64,000 bases of DNA from DAOMNN01 sp050486545 (GTDB taxonomy: Bacteria; Pseudomonadota; Gammaproteobacteria; Burkholderiales; Rhodocyclaceae), in NCBI GenBank assembly GCA_050486545.1, contig JBJHDM010000009.1, positions 1 through 64,000 of the forward strand, in the 5' to 3' direction. A program made the position numbers and the translations under genes. This document shows positions 25,918 through 34,396 of the stretch, in pieces. Under the pieces are notes generated by a model. It was not told the origin of the DNA. It did no database searches and saw nothing but the letters and a program-made list of their open reading frames with translations. The number at the start of each line of letters is the position of its first letter. The first letter of the stretch is position 1.

Positions 25918-27489
25918 ATGAAAGTCACCCAAGCCCTGATCAGTGTTTCCGATAAACGCGGCGTTCTCGAGTTCGCCCAGGCCCTGACCGAAATGGGGGT
26001 CCGGCTGCTGTCGACCGGCGGCACCGCCGCGTTGCTGCGCAAGTCCGGCCTTCTGGTCACCGACGTCTCCGACCATACGGGCTTTCCGGAAATGCTCGAC
26101 GGCCGGGTGAAGACCCTGCACCCGAAGGTGCATGGCGGCATTCTCGCGCGGCGCGACCTGCCCGAGCACATGGAGACGATCGCGGCACACGACATCTCCC
26201 GCATCGATCTGGTGGTCGTGAACCTCTACCCCTTCGCCGACACCGTTGCACGTCCGGACTGTACGCTTGAAGAAGCCATCGAGAACATCGACATCGGCGG
26301 CCCGACCATGGTGCGCGCCGCAGCGAAGAACCATGGGGATGCCGCGGGCGGCGTCGGGGTCGTGACCGACCCCGACGACTACGACGCGATCCTCCAGGAA
26401 TTGCGCGCGCAGGATGGCGAACTCACCTACCGCACGCGTTTCGCCCTTGCGGTCAAGGCCTTCACCCATACCGCCCGCTACGATGGCGCGATCTCGAACT
26501 ACCTCACCGCGCGGTCGGAGGACGGCACGAAGCAAGCCTTCCCGGAGCGGCTGAACCTCGCCTTCGACAAGGTCCAGGACCTGCGCTATGGCGAGAACCC
26601 TCATCAGAGTGCGGCCTTCTACCGGGAACCCACCGCGCCCGAAGGGGCGATCTCGGGCTATCGCCAGATCCAGGGCAAGGAACTGTCCTACAACAACATC
26701 GCCGACGCGGACGCCGCGTGGGAGTGCGTCAAGGCCTTCGACTCGACCGCATGCGTGATCGTCAAGCATGCCAACCCCTGTGGGGTGGCACTCGGCGCCA
26801 CGCCGGAAGAGGCCTACCGCAAGGCCTTCTCGACGGACCCGACCTCGGCCTTCGGCGGCATCATCGCCTTCAACTGCACCGTCGACCGCGCTGCGGCCGA
26901 AGCGGTGGCCAGCCAGTTCCTGGAAGTCCTCATCGCACCGGCCTACGACCCGGACGCCCTGGAGCTGCTGAAGGGCAAGCAGAACGTGCGGGTCCTCAGT
27001 TGTGGCACGGGCCGCGCACCCTCCAGTTTCGACTACAAGCGCGTCGGCGGCGGCCTGCTCGTCCAGATCACGGACGACGCGCACATTCGCATCGAGGACC
27101 TCAAGCTCGTGACCGGGCGCCAGCCGACCGAGCAGGAAATGAACGACCTCCTGTTTGCCTGGCGGGTGGCGAAGTACGTCAAGTCCAACGCCATCGTCTA
27201 TTGCCGCGACGGCATGACCGTCGGCGTCGGCGCGGGACAGATGAGCCGGGTCGACTCGGCCCGCATCGCTGCGATCAAGGCCGAGAACGCCGGACTGACG
27301 GTACAGGGCTCCGTCGTGGCCTCCGACGCGTTCTTCCCGTTCCGCGACGGCCTCGACGTGCTGGCACAGGCCGGCGCGACGGCCGTGATCCAGCCGGGCG
27401 GCTCGATGCGCGACGCCGAGGTCATCGCCGCAGCCGACGAGCACGGCATTGCGATGGTGTTCACCGGATTCCGCCATTTCAGGCATTGA
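25918..27489 (+). CDS. purH: Bifunctional AICAR transformylase / IMP cyclohydrolase
   Basis: Catalyses the last two steps of IMP synthesis. The 523-residue product has the N-terminal IMP cyclohydrolase domain (ISVSDKRGVLEFAQAL, STGGTAALLR, GRVKTLHPKVHGGIL) and the C-terminal transformylase domain with VKHANPCGVALG and GVGAGQMSRVDSARIA. Full length and intact. The ATG at 25918 follows the short gap after fis; a longer frame starting at 25537 is a shadow over dusB/fis. purD follows 81 bp downstream. Confidence 0.96.
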   Translation: MKVTQALISVSDKRGVLEFAQALTEMGVRLLSTGGTAALLRKSGLLVTDVSDHTGFPEMLDGRVKTLHPKVHGGILARRDLPEHMETIAAHDISRIDLVVVNLYPFADTVARPDCTLEEAIENIDIGGPTMVRAAAKNHGDAAGGVGVVTDPDDYDAILQELRAQDGELTYRTRFALAVKAFTHTARYDGAISNYLTARSEDGTKQAFPERLNLAFDKVQDLRYGENPHQSAAFYREPTAPEGAISGYRQIQGKELSYNNIADADAAWECVKAFDSTACVIVKHANPCGVALGATPEEAYRKAFSTDPTSAFGGIIAFNCTVDRAAAEAVASQFLEVLIAPAYDPDALELLKGKQNVRVLSCGTGRAPSSFDYKRVGGGLLVQITDDAHIRIEDLKLVTGRQPTEQEMNDLLFAWRVAKYVKSNAIVYCRDGMTVGVGAGQMSRVDSARIAAIKAENAGLTVQGSVVASDAFFPFRDGLDVLAQAGATAVIQPGGSMRDAEVIAAADEHGIAMVFTGFRHFRH

Positions 27490-27570
27490 ACGCGGCTGAA
27501 GCCTCCTGGAGCCGGGCCGGCGGCACCGGCTCGACCGCAACCCTTTCGACCCGGAACCCGTAATCGACCC

Positions 27571-28860
27571 ATGAAAGCACTCGTCATCGGCTCAGGCGGC
27601 CGCGAACATGCCCTCGCGTGGAAACTTGCCCAGTCCCCGAAGATCACGCACGTGCTCGTCGCCCCCGGCAATGCCGGTACCGCGCGCGAACCCCAGCTCG
27701 AGAACGTCCCGGTAACCGACACCGCTGGACTGGTCGACCTGGCCCGTCGCGAAGAAGTGCAATTCACCGTCGTCGGCCCCGAGGCACCGCTGGCTGCCGG
27801 TGTCGTCGACGCCTTCCGCGCTGCGGGCCTGCCGATCTTCGGTCCCACCCGGGCGGCCGCACAACTCGAAAGCTCCAAGGATTTCGCGAAGCAGTTTCTG
27901 GTCCGTCACGGCATTCCAACCGCGAAATATCGAACCTTCTCCAACCCGGAAGAGGCCCACGCCTATATCGACCGGGAAGGCGCACCGATCGTCATCAAGG
28001 CAGACGGACTCGCCGCGGGCAAGGGGGTCGTCGTCGCGATGAGCGCCGCGGAAGCCCATGCCGCGGTTGACCGGATGCTGCTCGCGAACGACCTGGGCGT
28101 CGACTACGGCGAAAGCGGCGCACGCGTCGTCATCGAGGAATTCATGCAGGGCGAGGAAGCCAGCTTCATCGTCATGGCCGATGGACGCAATGCGTTGCCG
28201 CTGGCCACCAGCCAGGATCACAAGCGCCTCCTGGATGACGACCAGGGACCGAACACTGGCGGCATGGGCGCCTATTCTCCGGCTCCGGTCGTCACACCCG
28301 AAGTCCACGCACGGGTCATGCGCGAGATCATCAACCCCACCCTTGCGGGAATGAGCGCGGAAGGCATGCCCTATACCGGATTCCTGTATGCCGGGCTGAT
28401 GATCGACGAGGCGGGTCAGCCTCGTGTCGTCGAATTCAACTGCCGCATGGGGGATCCCGAGACGCAGCCGATCCTGATGCGCCTGAAGTCCGACCTCGGC
28501 GACCTCGTCGAGGCCGCAATCCAGGGGAAGCTCGACGAAGTCGAGACCGACTGGGATCGCCGCGTCGCACTGGGCATCGTCCTGGCCGCGGCCGGCTACC
28601 CCGAATCGCCCCGCAAGGGCGACCCGATTGCCGGGTTGCCCGAGACGCCGACGGAAGACGCGCATGTCTTCCATGCGGGAACGGCCGAACGCGACGGCCA
28701 GGTGGTCACGGCGGGCGGACGCGTGCTGTGCGTCACCGCGCTCGGTGACAGCGTCCGCAGCGCACAGAAGCGCGCCTACGATCTGGCCGACGCCATCGTG
28801 TTCGACGGCCGGCAGTTCCGTCGCGACATCGGCCACCGGGCCGTGTCCCGAAAAGGCTGA
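27571..28860 (+). CDS. purD: Phosphoribosylamine-glycine ligase
   Basis: GAR synthetase of de novo purine synthesis. The 429-residue ATP-grasp protein starts MKALVIGSGGREHALAWKL and has the APGNAGT motif, the ATP-grasp lysine region VIKADGLAAGKGVVVA and the metal-binding VVEFNCRMGDPETQ. It lies after purH and directly before hemF, whose start overlaps the region just after the purD stop, so the three are probably co-transcribed. Confidence 0.96.
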   Translation: MKALVIGSGGREHALAWKLAQSPKITHVLVAPGNAGTAREPQLENVPVTDTAGLVDLARREEVQFTVVGPEAPLAAGVVDAFRAAGLPIFGPTRAAAQLESSKDFAKQFLVRHGIPTAKYRTFSNPEEAHAYIDREGAPIVIKADGLAAGKGVVVAMSAAEAHAAVDRMLLANDLGVDYGESGARVVIEEFMQGEEASFIVMADGRNALPLATSQDHKRLLDDDQGPNTGGMGAYSPAPVVTPEVHARVMREIINPTLAGMSAEGMPYTGFLYAGLMIDEAGQPRVVEFNCRMGDPETQPILMRLKSDLGDLVEAAIQGKLDEVETDWDRRVALGIVLAAAGYPESPRKGDPIAGLPETPTEDAHVFHAGTAERDGQVVTAGGRVLCVTALGDSVRSAQKRAYDLADAIVFDGRQFRRDIGHRAVSRKG

Positions 28861-28861
28861 G

Positions 28862-29776
28862 ATGATGGTCGACACGGACGCCGTCCGACACCTCCTCCTG
28901 GCCTTGCAGCAAGACATCGTCGCGAAACTCGAGGCCCTCGACGGCGGAAGTTTTCGTACCGACGCCTGGGACCGCCCCGAAGGCGGCGGCGGAATCACCC
29001 GGGTCCTCGAAGAGGGGGCCGTATTCGAGCGCGGGGGCGTCAATTTTTCGCATGTCCGGGGCAAGGCCATGCCGGCCTCGGCCACTGCGCAACGCCCCGA
29101 ACTGGCCGGATGCGGTTTCGAGGCCATGGGCGTCTCCCTGGTGCTCCATCCGCGCAACCCGTACTGCCCGACGGCACACATGAACGTACGTCTGTTCGTG
29201 GCGACCGCTACAGATAGGCAACCGGTGTGGTGGTTCGGCGGCGGGATGGACCTCACCCCCTACTACCCGTTCGAAGAGGACGTGGTGCACTTCCACGCCA
29301 CCTGTCGACAAGCCGTCCTGCCGTTCGGCGGAGAGGGCGAGTACCGACGCCTGAAGTCCTGGTGCGACCGATATTTTCACCTCAAGCACCGCAACGAGCC
29401 CCGTGGGGTGGGGGGCCTCTTCTTCGATGACCTGGGCTCCGACGGGAACACGCCTTTCAAACAGGCTTTCGGCCTGACCGAGAGCGTTGGCAAGGCATTC
29501 ACCCGGGCGTATCTGCCGATTCTCGAACGGCGCAAGGCACACCCGTACGGCGAACGGGAACGCGATTTCCAGGCCTATCGTCGCGGGCGATACGTCGAGT
29601 TCAACCTGGTCTCCGACCGCGGGACCTTGTTCGGCCTGCAATCGGGCGGACGGACGGAGTCGATCCTGATGTCGCTCCCGCCGGTGGTCAAATGGCGCTA
29701 CGACTGGACGCCGGAGCCCGGCAGCCCGGAAGCGGAACTCTACGAGAAGTACCTCAAGGTCCGCGACTGGGTCTAA
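28862..29776 (+). CDS. hemF: Oxygen-dependent coproporphyrinogen III oxidase
   Basis: Converts coproporphyrinogen III to protoporphyrinogen IX using O2. The 304-residue product has the family motifs FSHVRGKAMPASAT, HPRNPYCPTAHMNVR, WWFGGGMDLTPYYPFEEDV and the C-terminal RGTLFGLQSGGRTESILMSLPP. Start is ATG at 28862 or 28865, immediately after the purD stop, suggesting translational coupling. It converges with hemY with only seven bases between the stops. Its presence implies aerobic haem synthesis capacity. Confidence 0.95.
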   Translation: MMVDTDAVRHLLLALQQDIVAKLEALDGGSFRTDAWDRPEGGGGITRVLEEGAVFERGGVNFSHVRGKAMPASATAQRPELAGCGFEAMGVSLVLHPRNPYCPTAHMNVRLFVATATDRQPVWWFGGGMDLTPYYPFEEDVVHFHATCRQAVLPFGGEGEYRRLKSWCDRYFHLKHRNEPRGVGGLFFDDLGSDGNTPFKQAFGLTESVGKAFTRAYLPILERRKAHPYGERERDFQAYRRGRYVEFNLVSDRGTLFGLQSGGRTESILMSLPPVVKWRYDWTPEPGSPEAELYEKYLKVRDWV

Positions 29777-29783
29777 GAGCCGC

Positions 29784-30962
29784 TCAGGATCGCGCCATCC
29801 GGGCGGCTTCGCGGTAATGCGCGGTTGCCTCCGCTGGGCGTTCGAGCCGCTCCATCAGTTCGGCGAGCGCGCAGTGCCCCGCGACCGAAGGCGCCAGCCG
29901 CAGCGAGGACTCGAGATAGCTTTGCGCCTTGCCCCAAATCTCTGCGGCCATGCACTGGCGCCCCAGGGAATAGAGCAAGCCCGGATCCTCGGGATGCTGA
30001 ACAAGCCATTTCTCCGCTCGCGACAGGGCATCCTTGGCCTCGTCGCCTTCGCCCGCGCACAGGACGTACTGGCGTGCGAGCTCGGTATTCCACTGCGCAT
30101 CGAGCAGCCGCTCCACCGCTCGTCGGGCCACGGCGCCACGTCCTGCCGATGCAAGCACGGTCACGACTTGCGAGACCAGTTCGGCATCGGCGAGATCCTC
30201 CTTCGGCAATCCCCGCCAGTAGGCGACGAGCGCTTCGGCATCGCCCTGCATCGCCCCCATGCGCTCGACATGCGCCCTGCGCAGCAGCGGCCGAACCTGC
30301 TCTGCGGTCAATGCCCGATTGGCGAGAAGCTGGCGACCGAGTTCCGCGACCTGTTCCCAGCGCCCCCGCTGCTGCGCGAGTTCGAGCGCGAGCCGCATGG
30401 CCGCACTGCTGCGGTGTCCCTGCGCGCGCAAGGCCTCCAGCGCGCGTTCGGCCTCGTCCATGCACCCTCCCGCGAGGGCAAGTTCGGCCTCGGTCAGCAA
30501 CTGCGCGACCTTTCCGTTCCCGGACTCTCCGGCGCGGGTCAGCCACTCCTGGTAGCGCTTTCCGTCCTGCAAGCCGTGGGCGGCACGCGCGGCGACGAGG
30601 GCGGCCTCCGAGGAAGATCCGCCGGATGCGTAGGCCACCTTCGCGTGCTTGAGCGCTTCGGCCAGGCGCCCTTCGTTCAGCGCACGCAGCCCTTCACGCA
30701 GCGAACGGTAGGCCTTGTCCTGTTGCCGCCGCGCGCGGAACGCACCAACCGCCCCGGGAAGATCGAGCGTGCGGCTCACGAGCCGGAGCACCAGATAGCT
30801 GGCGAAGAAGGCGAGCACCAGAAACACGATCACGAGGTTCAACGAGGCCTGTGCACGCCATGGGGGCATGACGAGCAGGACATAGCCCTGGTTGGCGGCG
30901 GCAAGCAAGGCCAGGCCCGCAGCCAGGGCGAAGATCACGATGATCCAGAGCAAGGCACGCAT
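29784..30962 (-). CDS. hemY: HemY-like TPR inner-membrane protein
   Basis: Proteobacterial HemY, a membrane-anchored tetratricopeptide protein of the haem-synthesis cluster; it is unrelated to the protoporphyrinogen oxidase also called HemY. The 392-residue product has two N-terminal transmembrane helices (ALLWIIVIFALAAGLALLA and NLVIVFLVLAFFASYLVLRL) followed by TPR-like helices. It is thought to help haem-enzyme assembly, but its exact role is not settled. It starts 10 bp after the hemX stop. Confidence 0.88.
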   Translation of the reverse strand: MRALLWIIVIFALAAGLALLAAANQGYVLLVMPPWRAQASLNLVIVFLVLAFFASYLVLRLVSRTLDLPGAVGAFRARRQQDKAYRSLREGLRALNEGRLAEALKHAKVAYASGGSSSEAALVAARAAHGLQDGKRYQEWLTRAGESGNGKVAQLLTEAELALAGGCMDEAERALEALRAQGHRSSAAMRLALELAQQRGRWEQVAELGRQLLANRALTAEQVRPLLRRAHVERMGAMQGDAEALVAYWRGLPKEDLADAELVSQVVTVLASAGRGAVARRAVERLLDAQWNTELARQYVLCAGEGDEAKDALSRAEKWLVQHPEDPGLLYSLGRQCMAAEIWGKAQSYLESSLRLAPSVAGHCALAELMERLERPAEATAHYREAARMARS

Positions 30963-30972
30963 GACGGGCTCC

Positions 30973-32325
30973 TCAGCGCGCGCCGTCTTCGGGCTGCGCC
31001 GACGCGCCTCCCGGAGAGCGGGCTCCCGGCACCCTCGCCTGCAACAGCCTCAGCGCGGTAAAGGTCTCGGTCAGCGAGGGCTGCTCGGCCTTCACGGGAG
31101 TCTGTTCGAGTTCGGTCAGTTCGGCCAGGACGCGTTGAACCGGCTCCTCGCGTGCATCGAAATACCGCTCGATCCACTCCCTGGCCTGCGCAAGATCCGC
31201 GGCATAGGTCCGGCCGTCGCGTGCGAGCAAGGCGAGGCGTGCGGTCAGCAAGCGGATCTTGACGTTCTCGCGCAAATAGGTGCTCTGGGCCGGAGCGAGC
31301 AGCACCGGATCGGACTGGTCCATGCGCTCGAGCCGCACCATGCCCCGGATCTCGTTCCACACGTCGACCCCCAACGCCTGGACGAAGGCGACGGTGCGCT
31401 GCCAGGCGGTCGCATCCGGTGCATCGCCCGCCGCGGCGATCCGCTCGCGTTCGGCGGCTGCTTCGGCCAGCGCGACTTCGAACGCCAGAGGCAGGCGATC
31501 GATCCGCTCGAGCACGATCTCGAGTCGCAGCGCGAGGCCGGACACATCGACCTGCGGATGCGCCTTGAGCGCCTCGATATCGATGAGGAGCGCCCGGCGC
31601 AAGGGCTGCAGATGGCCCAGCTCCGGCAATCCCAGCCGCGCCTCGGCGCCCTGCAGGGCGATCAGTGCCGCCTCGAAATTGCCGGCCAGCTGCAATTGCT
31701 GGGCGGCGATGTTGATCGCCTGCTCGACTTCGGCCAGGACCTGGTCGCTGCGCGAGCGCGAGTATTCCTGGTACAGCGCTTCGAGCGCAGCGGCCTGCCC
31801 CCCGGTAGCCGCAACCTGGGACTCCAGCGCGCCGAAACGGCCCTGGAGGGCGGCGATCGAATCCTGTTGCTGTCGATTCAGGGCGCGGACCTCGGCAACG
31901 GTCGCCTCGCCGCCCGACAGCCGCTGCGCCACTTCCTGGCGGGTCTCCTTCGAGAGCTGGCGCAATTCATGAACCTGCCAGCCGATCCAGCCCGTCGCGA
32001 GCAAGGCCAGCACGGCGATCACGATGGCCAGGACGTTGCCGCGGCGCGGCGCGACAGCCGCTGGCGGTGCCCGTTCGGCAGGTGTTCCCGCAGCCGGCGG
32101 CGGCTCCTGCGCCTCGCCTTCTACCGAGGCCTCGCGAGCTTCGGCCTCCGTGACCTCGGGAGCCTCCGGCGCATCGATGGATTCCGGCTGCGATGCGGAC
32201 GATTCGATCTCGGTCCCTACCCTCTCCGGATCCGCAACCCGATCACCGTCTACCGGCGCATCCGATGGCTCCTGCTTCGGGTCGGCCGGGGGGGGCTGGG
32301 TGAGCGCAGGATTCTCTTTTTTCAT
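30973..32325 (-). CDS. hemX: HemX-like membrane protein
   Basis: HemX of the proteobacterial hemCDXY cluster, often annotated as a uroporphyrinogen-III C-methyltransferase although it lacks that fold. The 450-residue product has an acidic/Pro-rich cytoplasmic tail, one transmembrane helix (NVLAIVIAVLALLATGWIGW), then a coiled-coil and helical periplasmic domain. No SAM-binding motif is visible, so catalytic activity is doubtful. The start is the ATG at 32325 (MKKENPALTQ); a frame extending to 32373 is possible but less likely. Confidence 0.87.
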   Translation of the reverse strand: MKKENPALTQPPPADPKQEPSDAPVDGDRVADPERVGTEIESSASQPESIDAPEAPEVTEAEAREASVEGEAQEPPPAAGTPAERAPPAAVAPRRGNVLAIVIAVLALLATGWIGWQVHELRQLSKETRQEVAQRLSGGEATVAEVRALNRQQQDSIAALQGRFGALESQVAATGGQAAALEALYQEYSRSRSDQVLAEVEQAINIAAQQLQLAGNFEAALIALQGAEARLGLPELGHLQPLRRALLIDIEALKAHPQVDVSGLALRLEIVLERIDRLPLAFEVALAEAAAERERIAAAGDAPDATAWQRTVAFVQALGVDVWNEIRGMVRLERMDQSDPVLLAPAQSTYLRENVKIRLLTARLALLARDGRTYAADLAQAREWIERYFDAREEPVQRVLAELTELEQTPVKAEQPSLTETFTALRLLQARVPGARSPGGASAQPEDGAR

Positions 32326-32465
32326 GATCGCCAGTTCAATCGAATGTGAGGGAACGGAACTTTCGCGGGCCACTTCTGCTGACCGAATCTATCGCAAACG
32401 ACCGGGGAAGACCAGTTGTCGCGATGCCCGGCGCAACGGCCGGACCCGGGCCGAGCGAATTCCCG

Positions 32466-33245
32466 CTACCCGCCGAACCGGTCGGCAAGCGCTTCGAGCA
32501 GCCCGTCATCGCCGGGGGCCGTCTCGACGACCTCTCCGAACCCGGCTTCGCGGGCAAAGCGTGCAATGCGCGGATGGGGGGCGAACACCGGAACCTTCCC
32601 GAGCGCACGCATGCCATCGCAGCCGACCATTTTCACCAGATTATGCACGCCTTCGCTGCTCGTCAGCGTGATCGCGTCGAGCTCGCCGCGCCCGGCCATC
32701 TCCAGCAGCGGCCCCGGATCCGTATCGGGGCAATGGCGGCGGTAGCAGGTCACGTAGGTCACCCGCGCCCCACGCTCCACCAGTGTCTCTCCGAGAAGAT
32801 TGCGTCCGCCGTCTCCGCGGAAGATCACCACGTGCCGTCCGGCAATCGCCCCGGCCGAGAACTCCGGAAGCGCCAGGACCGACTCGCTGTCGAAACCGCT
32901 TTCGGGGGCCACCACGCGTTCGAATCCGAATCCCCGCAGTACACGTTCGCTCCCCTTGCCCACCGTCGCCACGATCACGCCATCGGGCCAGGTCCTGCGT
33001 GCCAGAATGAACGCAAGGGCATGCTGGACGGCATTCGGACTGACGAAAAAGGCCAGATCGAACTGCTCGAGGGTATCGACCGCCACCCGAAGTTCGGTGT
33101 CGTCCTCGACCGGCGAGATTGCCAGAATCGGGAAGCACACCGGTTCGCCCCCTCGCGAGGCGATCTCGCCGCAAAGCTTGACCGCCTGCGCCTCGGGTCG
33201 GGTGACGACGACCCGACGGCCGTCGAGGTTCTTCTCGTCGCTCAT
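32466..33245 (-). CDS. hemD: Uroporphyrinogen-III synthase
   Basis: Cyclises and inverts ring D of hydroxymethylbilane to give uroporphyrinogen III. The 259-residue product shows the weakly conserved HemD pattern: RRVVVTRPEAQA at the N-terminus, FVSPNAVQHAL, the central ATVGKGSERVL, and ITLTSSEGVHNL in the second lobe. Divergent sequence is normal for this family. It follows hemC with 12 bp between stop and start, and hemX follows after about 140 bp. Confidence 0.9.
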   Translation of the reverse strand: MSDEKNLDGRRVVVTRPEAQAVKLCGEIASRGGEPVCFPILAISPVEDDTELRVAVDTLEQFDLAFFVSPNAVQHALAFILARRTWPDGVIVATVGKGSERVLRGFGFERVVAPESGFDSESVLALPEFSAGAIAGRHVVIFRGDGGRNLLGETLVERGARVTYVTCYRRHCPDTDPGPLLEMAGRGELDAITLTSSEGVHNLVKMVGCDGMRALGKVPVFAPHPRIARFAREAGFGEVVETAPGDDGLLEALADRFGG

Positions 33246-33257
33246 CGCCAGCCGCGG

Positions 33258-34202
33258 TCAGCCCAGAGCCGCAAGAATGGCGTCGGCGCCCGCGGCACGC
33301 AATTCCGCGGCAAGGGCGAGTCCCATCGCATCGGCATCTTCAGGACGTCCTTCGCGCTCGGCACGAACCATGGTGCTGCCATCGGGCAATGCGACAAAGC
33401 CGCGCAGCCACAGCCGTTCGCCCCGCATGACCGCATACGCCCCGAGCGGCACCTCGCAGCTTCCGCCCAGCGCGCGCGATACCGCACGCTCCGCGGTGAC
33501 GCAGGCCGCCGTGACGGGATCGTGCAACGGCGCGAGGCACGCCACCAGATCGGGGCGTGCGGCAAGGCACTCGATCCCGAGCGCCCCCTGCCCGGCCGAC
33601 GGCAGGGACAACTCGGCCGGAAGCTCCATGCGGATGCGCTCGCCAAGTCCCAGCCGCTTCAGCCCGGCCGCCGCGAGGATGATCCCGTCGTACTCGCCCT
33701 GATCGAGCTTTCGCAGCCGCGTGTCCAGGTTGCCTCTCAGGCTGGTCACGGACAGATAGGGAAACTGGATATGGACCTGAGACTCGCGCCGCAGCGACGA
33801 GGTGCCCACCACCGCACCGGGCGGCATGTCGGCCAGGCTTTCATAGCGATTGGAAACGAACGCATCGAGCGGCACCTCGCGCTCGCTGATGCACGGCAGC
33901 GCAAACGCGTCGCCGAGCGTCATCGGGACGTCCTTCATCGAATGCACGGCGATATCCGCGCGCCCGTCCAGCAATGCGGTTTCGAGTTCCTTGATGAACA
34001 AGCCCTTGCCGCCGACCTTGGCCAGCGGTCGGTCCAGGATCTGGTCCCCGCGTGTGGTCATCCCCAGCAGTTCCACGCGACATGCGGGATACAATGCCTC
34101 GAGACGCGCCTTGACGTGCTCGGCCTGCCACAGGGCGAGGCGGCTTTCGCGGGTGGCGATGACGATGCGTTCGGGGTGCTGGACGGCGGTCGAGGTGCTC
34201 AC
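33258..34202 (-). CDS. hemC: Hydroxymethylbilane synthase (porphobilinogen deaminase)
   Basis: Polymerises four porphobilinogen units onto a dipyrromethane cofactor. From the GTG at 34202 the product is 314 residues, the usual length, starting just before IVIATRESRLALWQAEHVK. The cofactor cysteine lies in LGGSCEVPLGAY, and the substrate-binding segments HSMKDVPM and GTSSLRRESQ are present. A longer open frame to 34301 was not chosen since the extra residues are unlike the family. A candidate extended -10 promoter lies upstream at 34300-34308. Confidence 0.93.
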   Translation of the reverse strand: MSTSTAVQHPERIVIATRESRLALWQAEHVKARLEALYPACRVELLGMTTRGDQILDRPLAKVGGKGLFIKELETALLDGRADIAVHSMKDVPMTLGDAFALPCISEREVPLDAFVSNRYESLADMPPGAVVGTSSLRRESQVHIQFPYLSVTSLRGNLDTRLRKLDQGEYDGIILAAAGLKRLGLGERIRMELPAELSLPSAGQGALGIECLAARPDLVACLAPLHDPVTAACVTAERAVSRALGGSCEVPLGAYAVMRGERLWLRGFVALPDGSTMVRAEREGRPEDADAMGLALAAELRAAGADAILAALG

Positions 34203-34271
34203 GTGGACGGACTCTTCTGTACGGTTGTTCAGGACCACAGCGCCTCGGTGCGGCACTGCAACATTCGGGTT

Positions 34272-34308
34272 TGCGCCAATAGCGCAGGCGACGGCGTGCA
34301 TTCTAGCA
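34272..34308 (-). promoter_or_regulatory. Candidate hemC promoter and leader hairpin
   Basis: On the minus strand TGC-TAGAAT (complement of 34300-34308) forms an extended -10 box about 90 bases before the hemC GTG. A small perfect hairpin TGCGC-CAATA-GCGCA (34272-34286) lies in the predicted leader. No good -35 box is seen. Confidence 0.4.
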
Positions 34309-34396
34309 TGGGCCGGAAACAGGGATTCCGCGGCACGAGCCTGGCCCGGGATGCCCTGAATGGCCGTTTCCGGATGGCCAGGACAGGAACCAGACG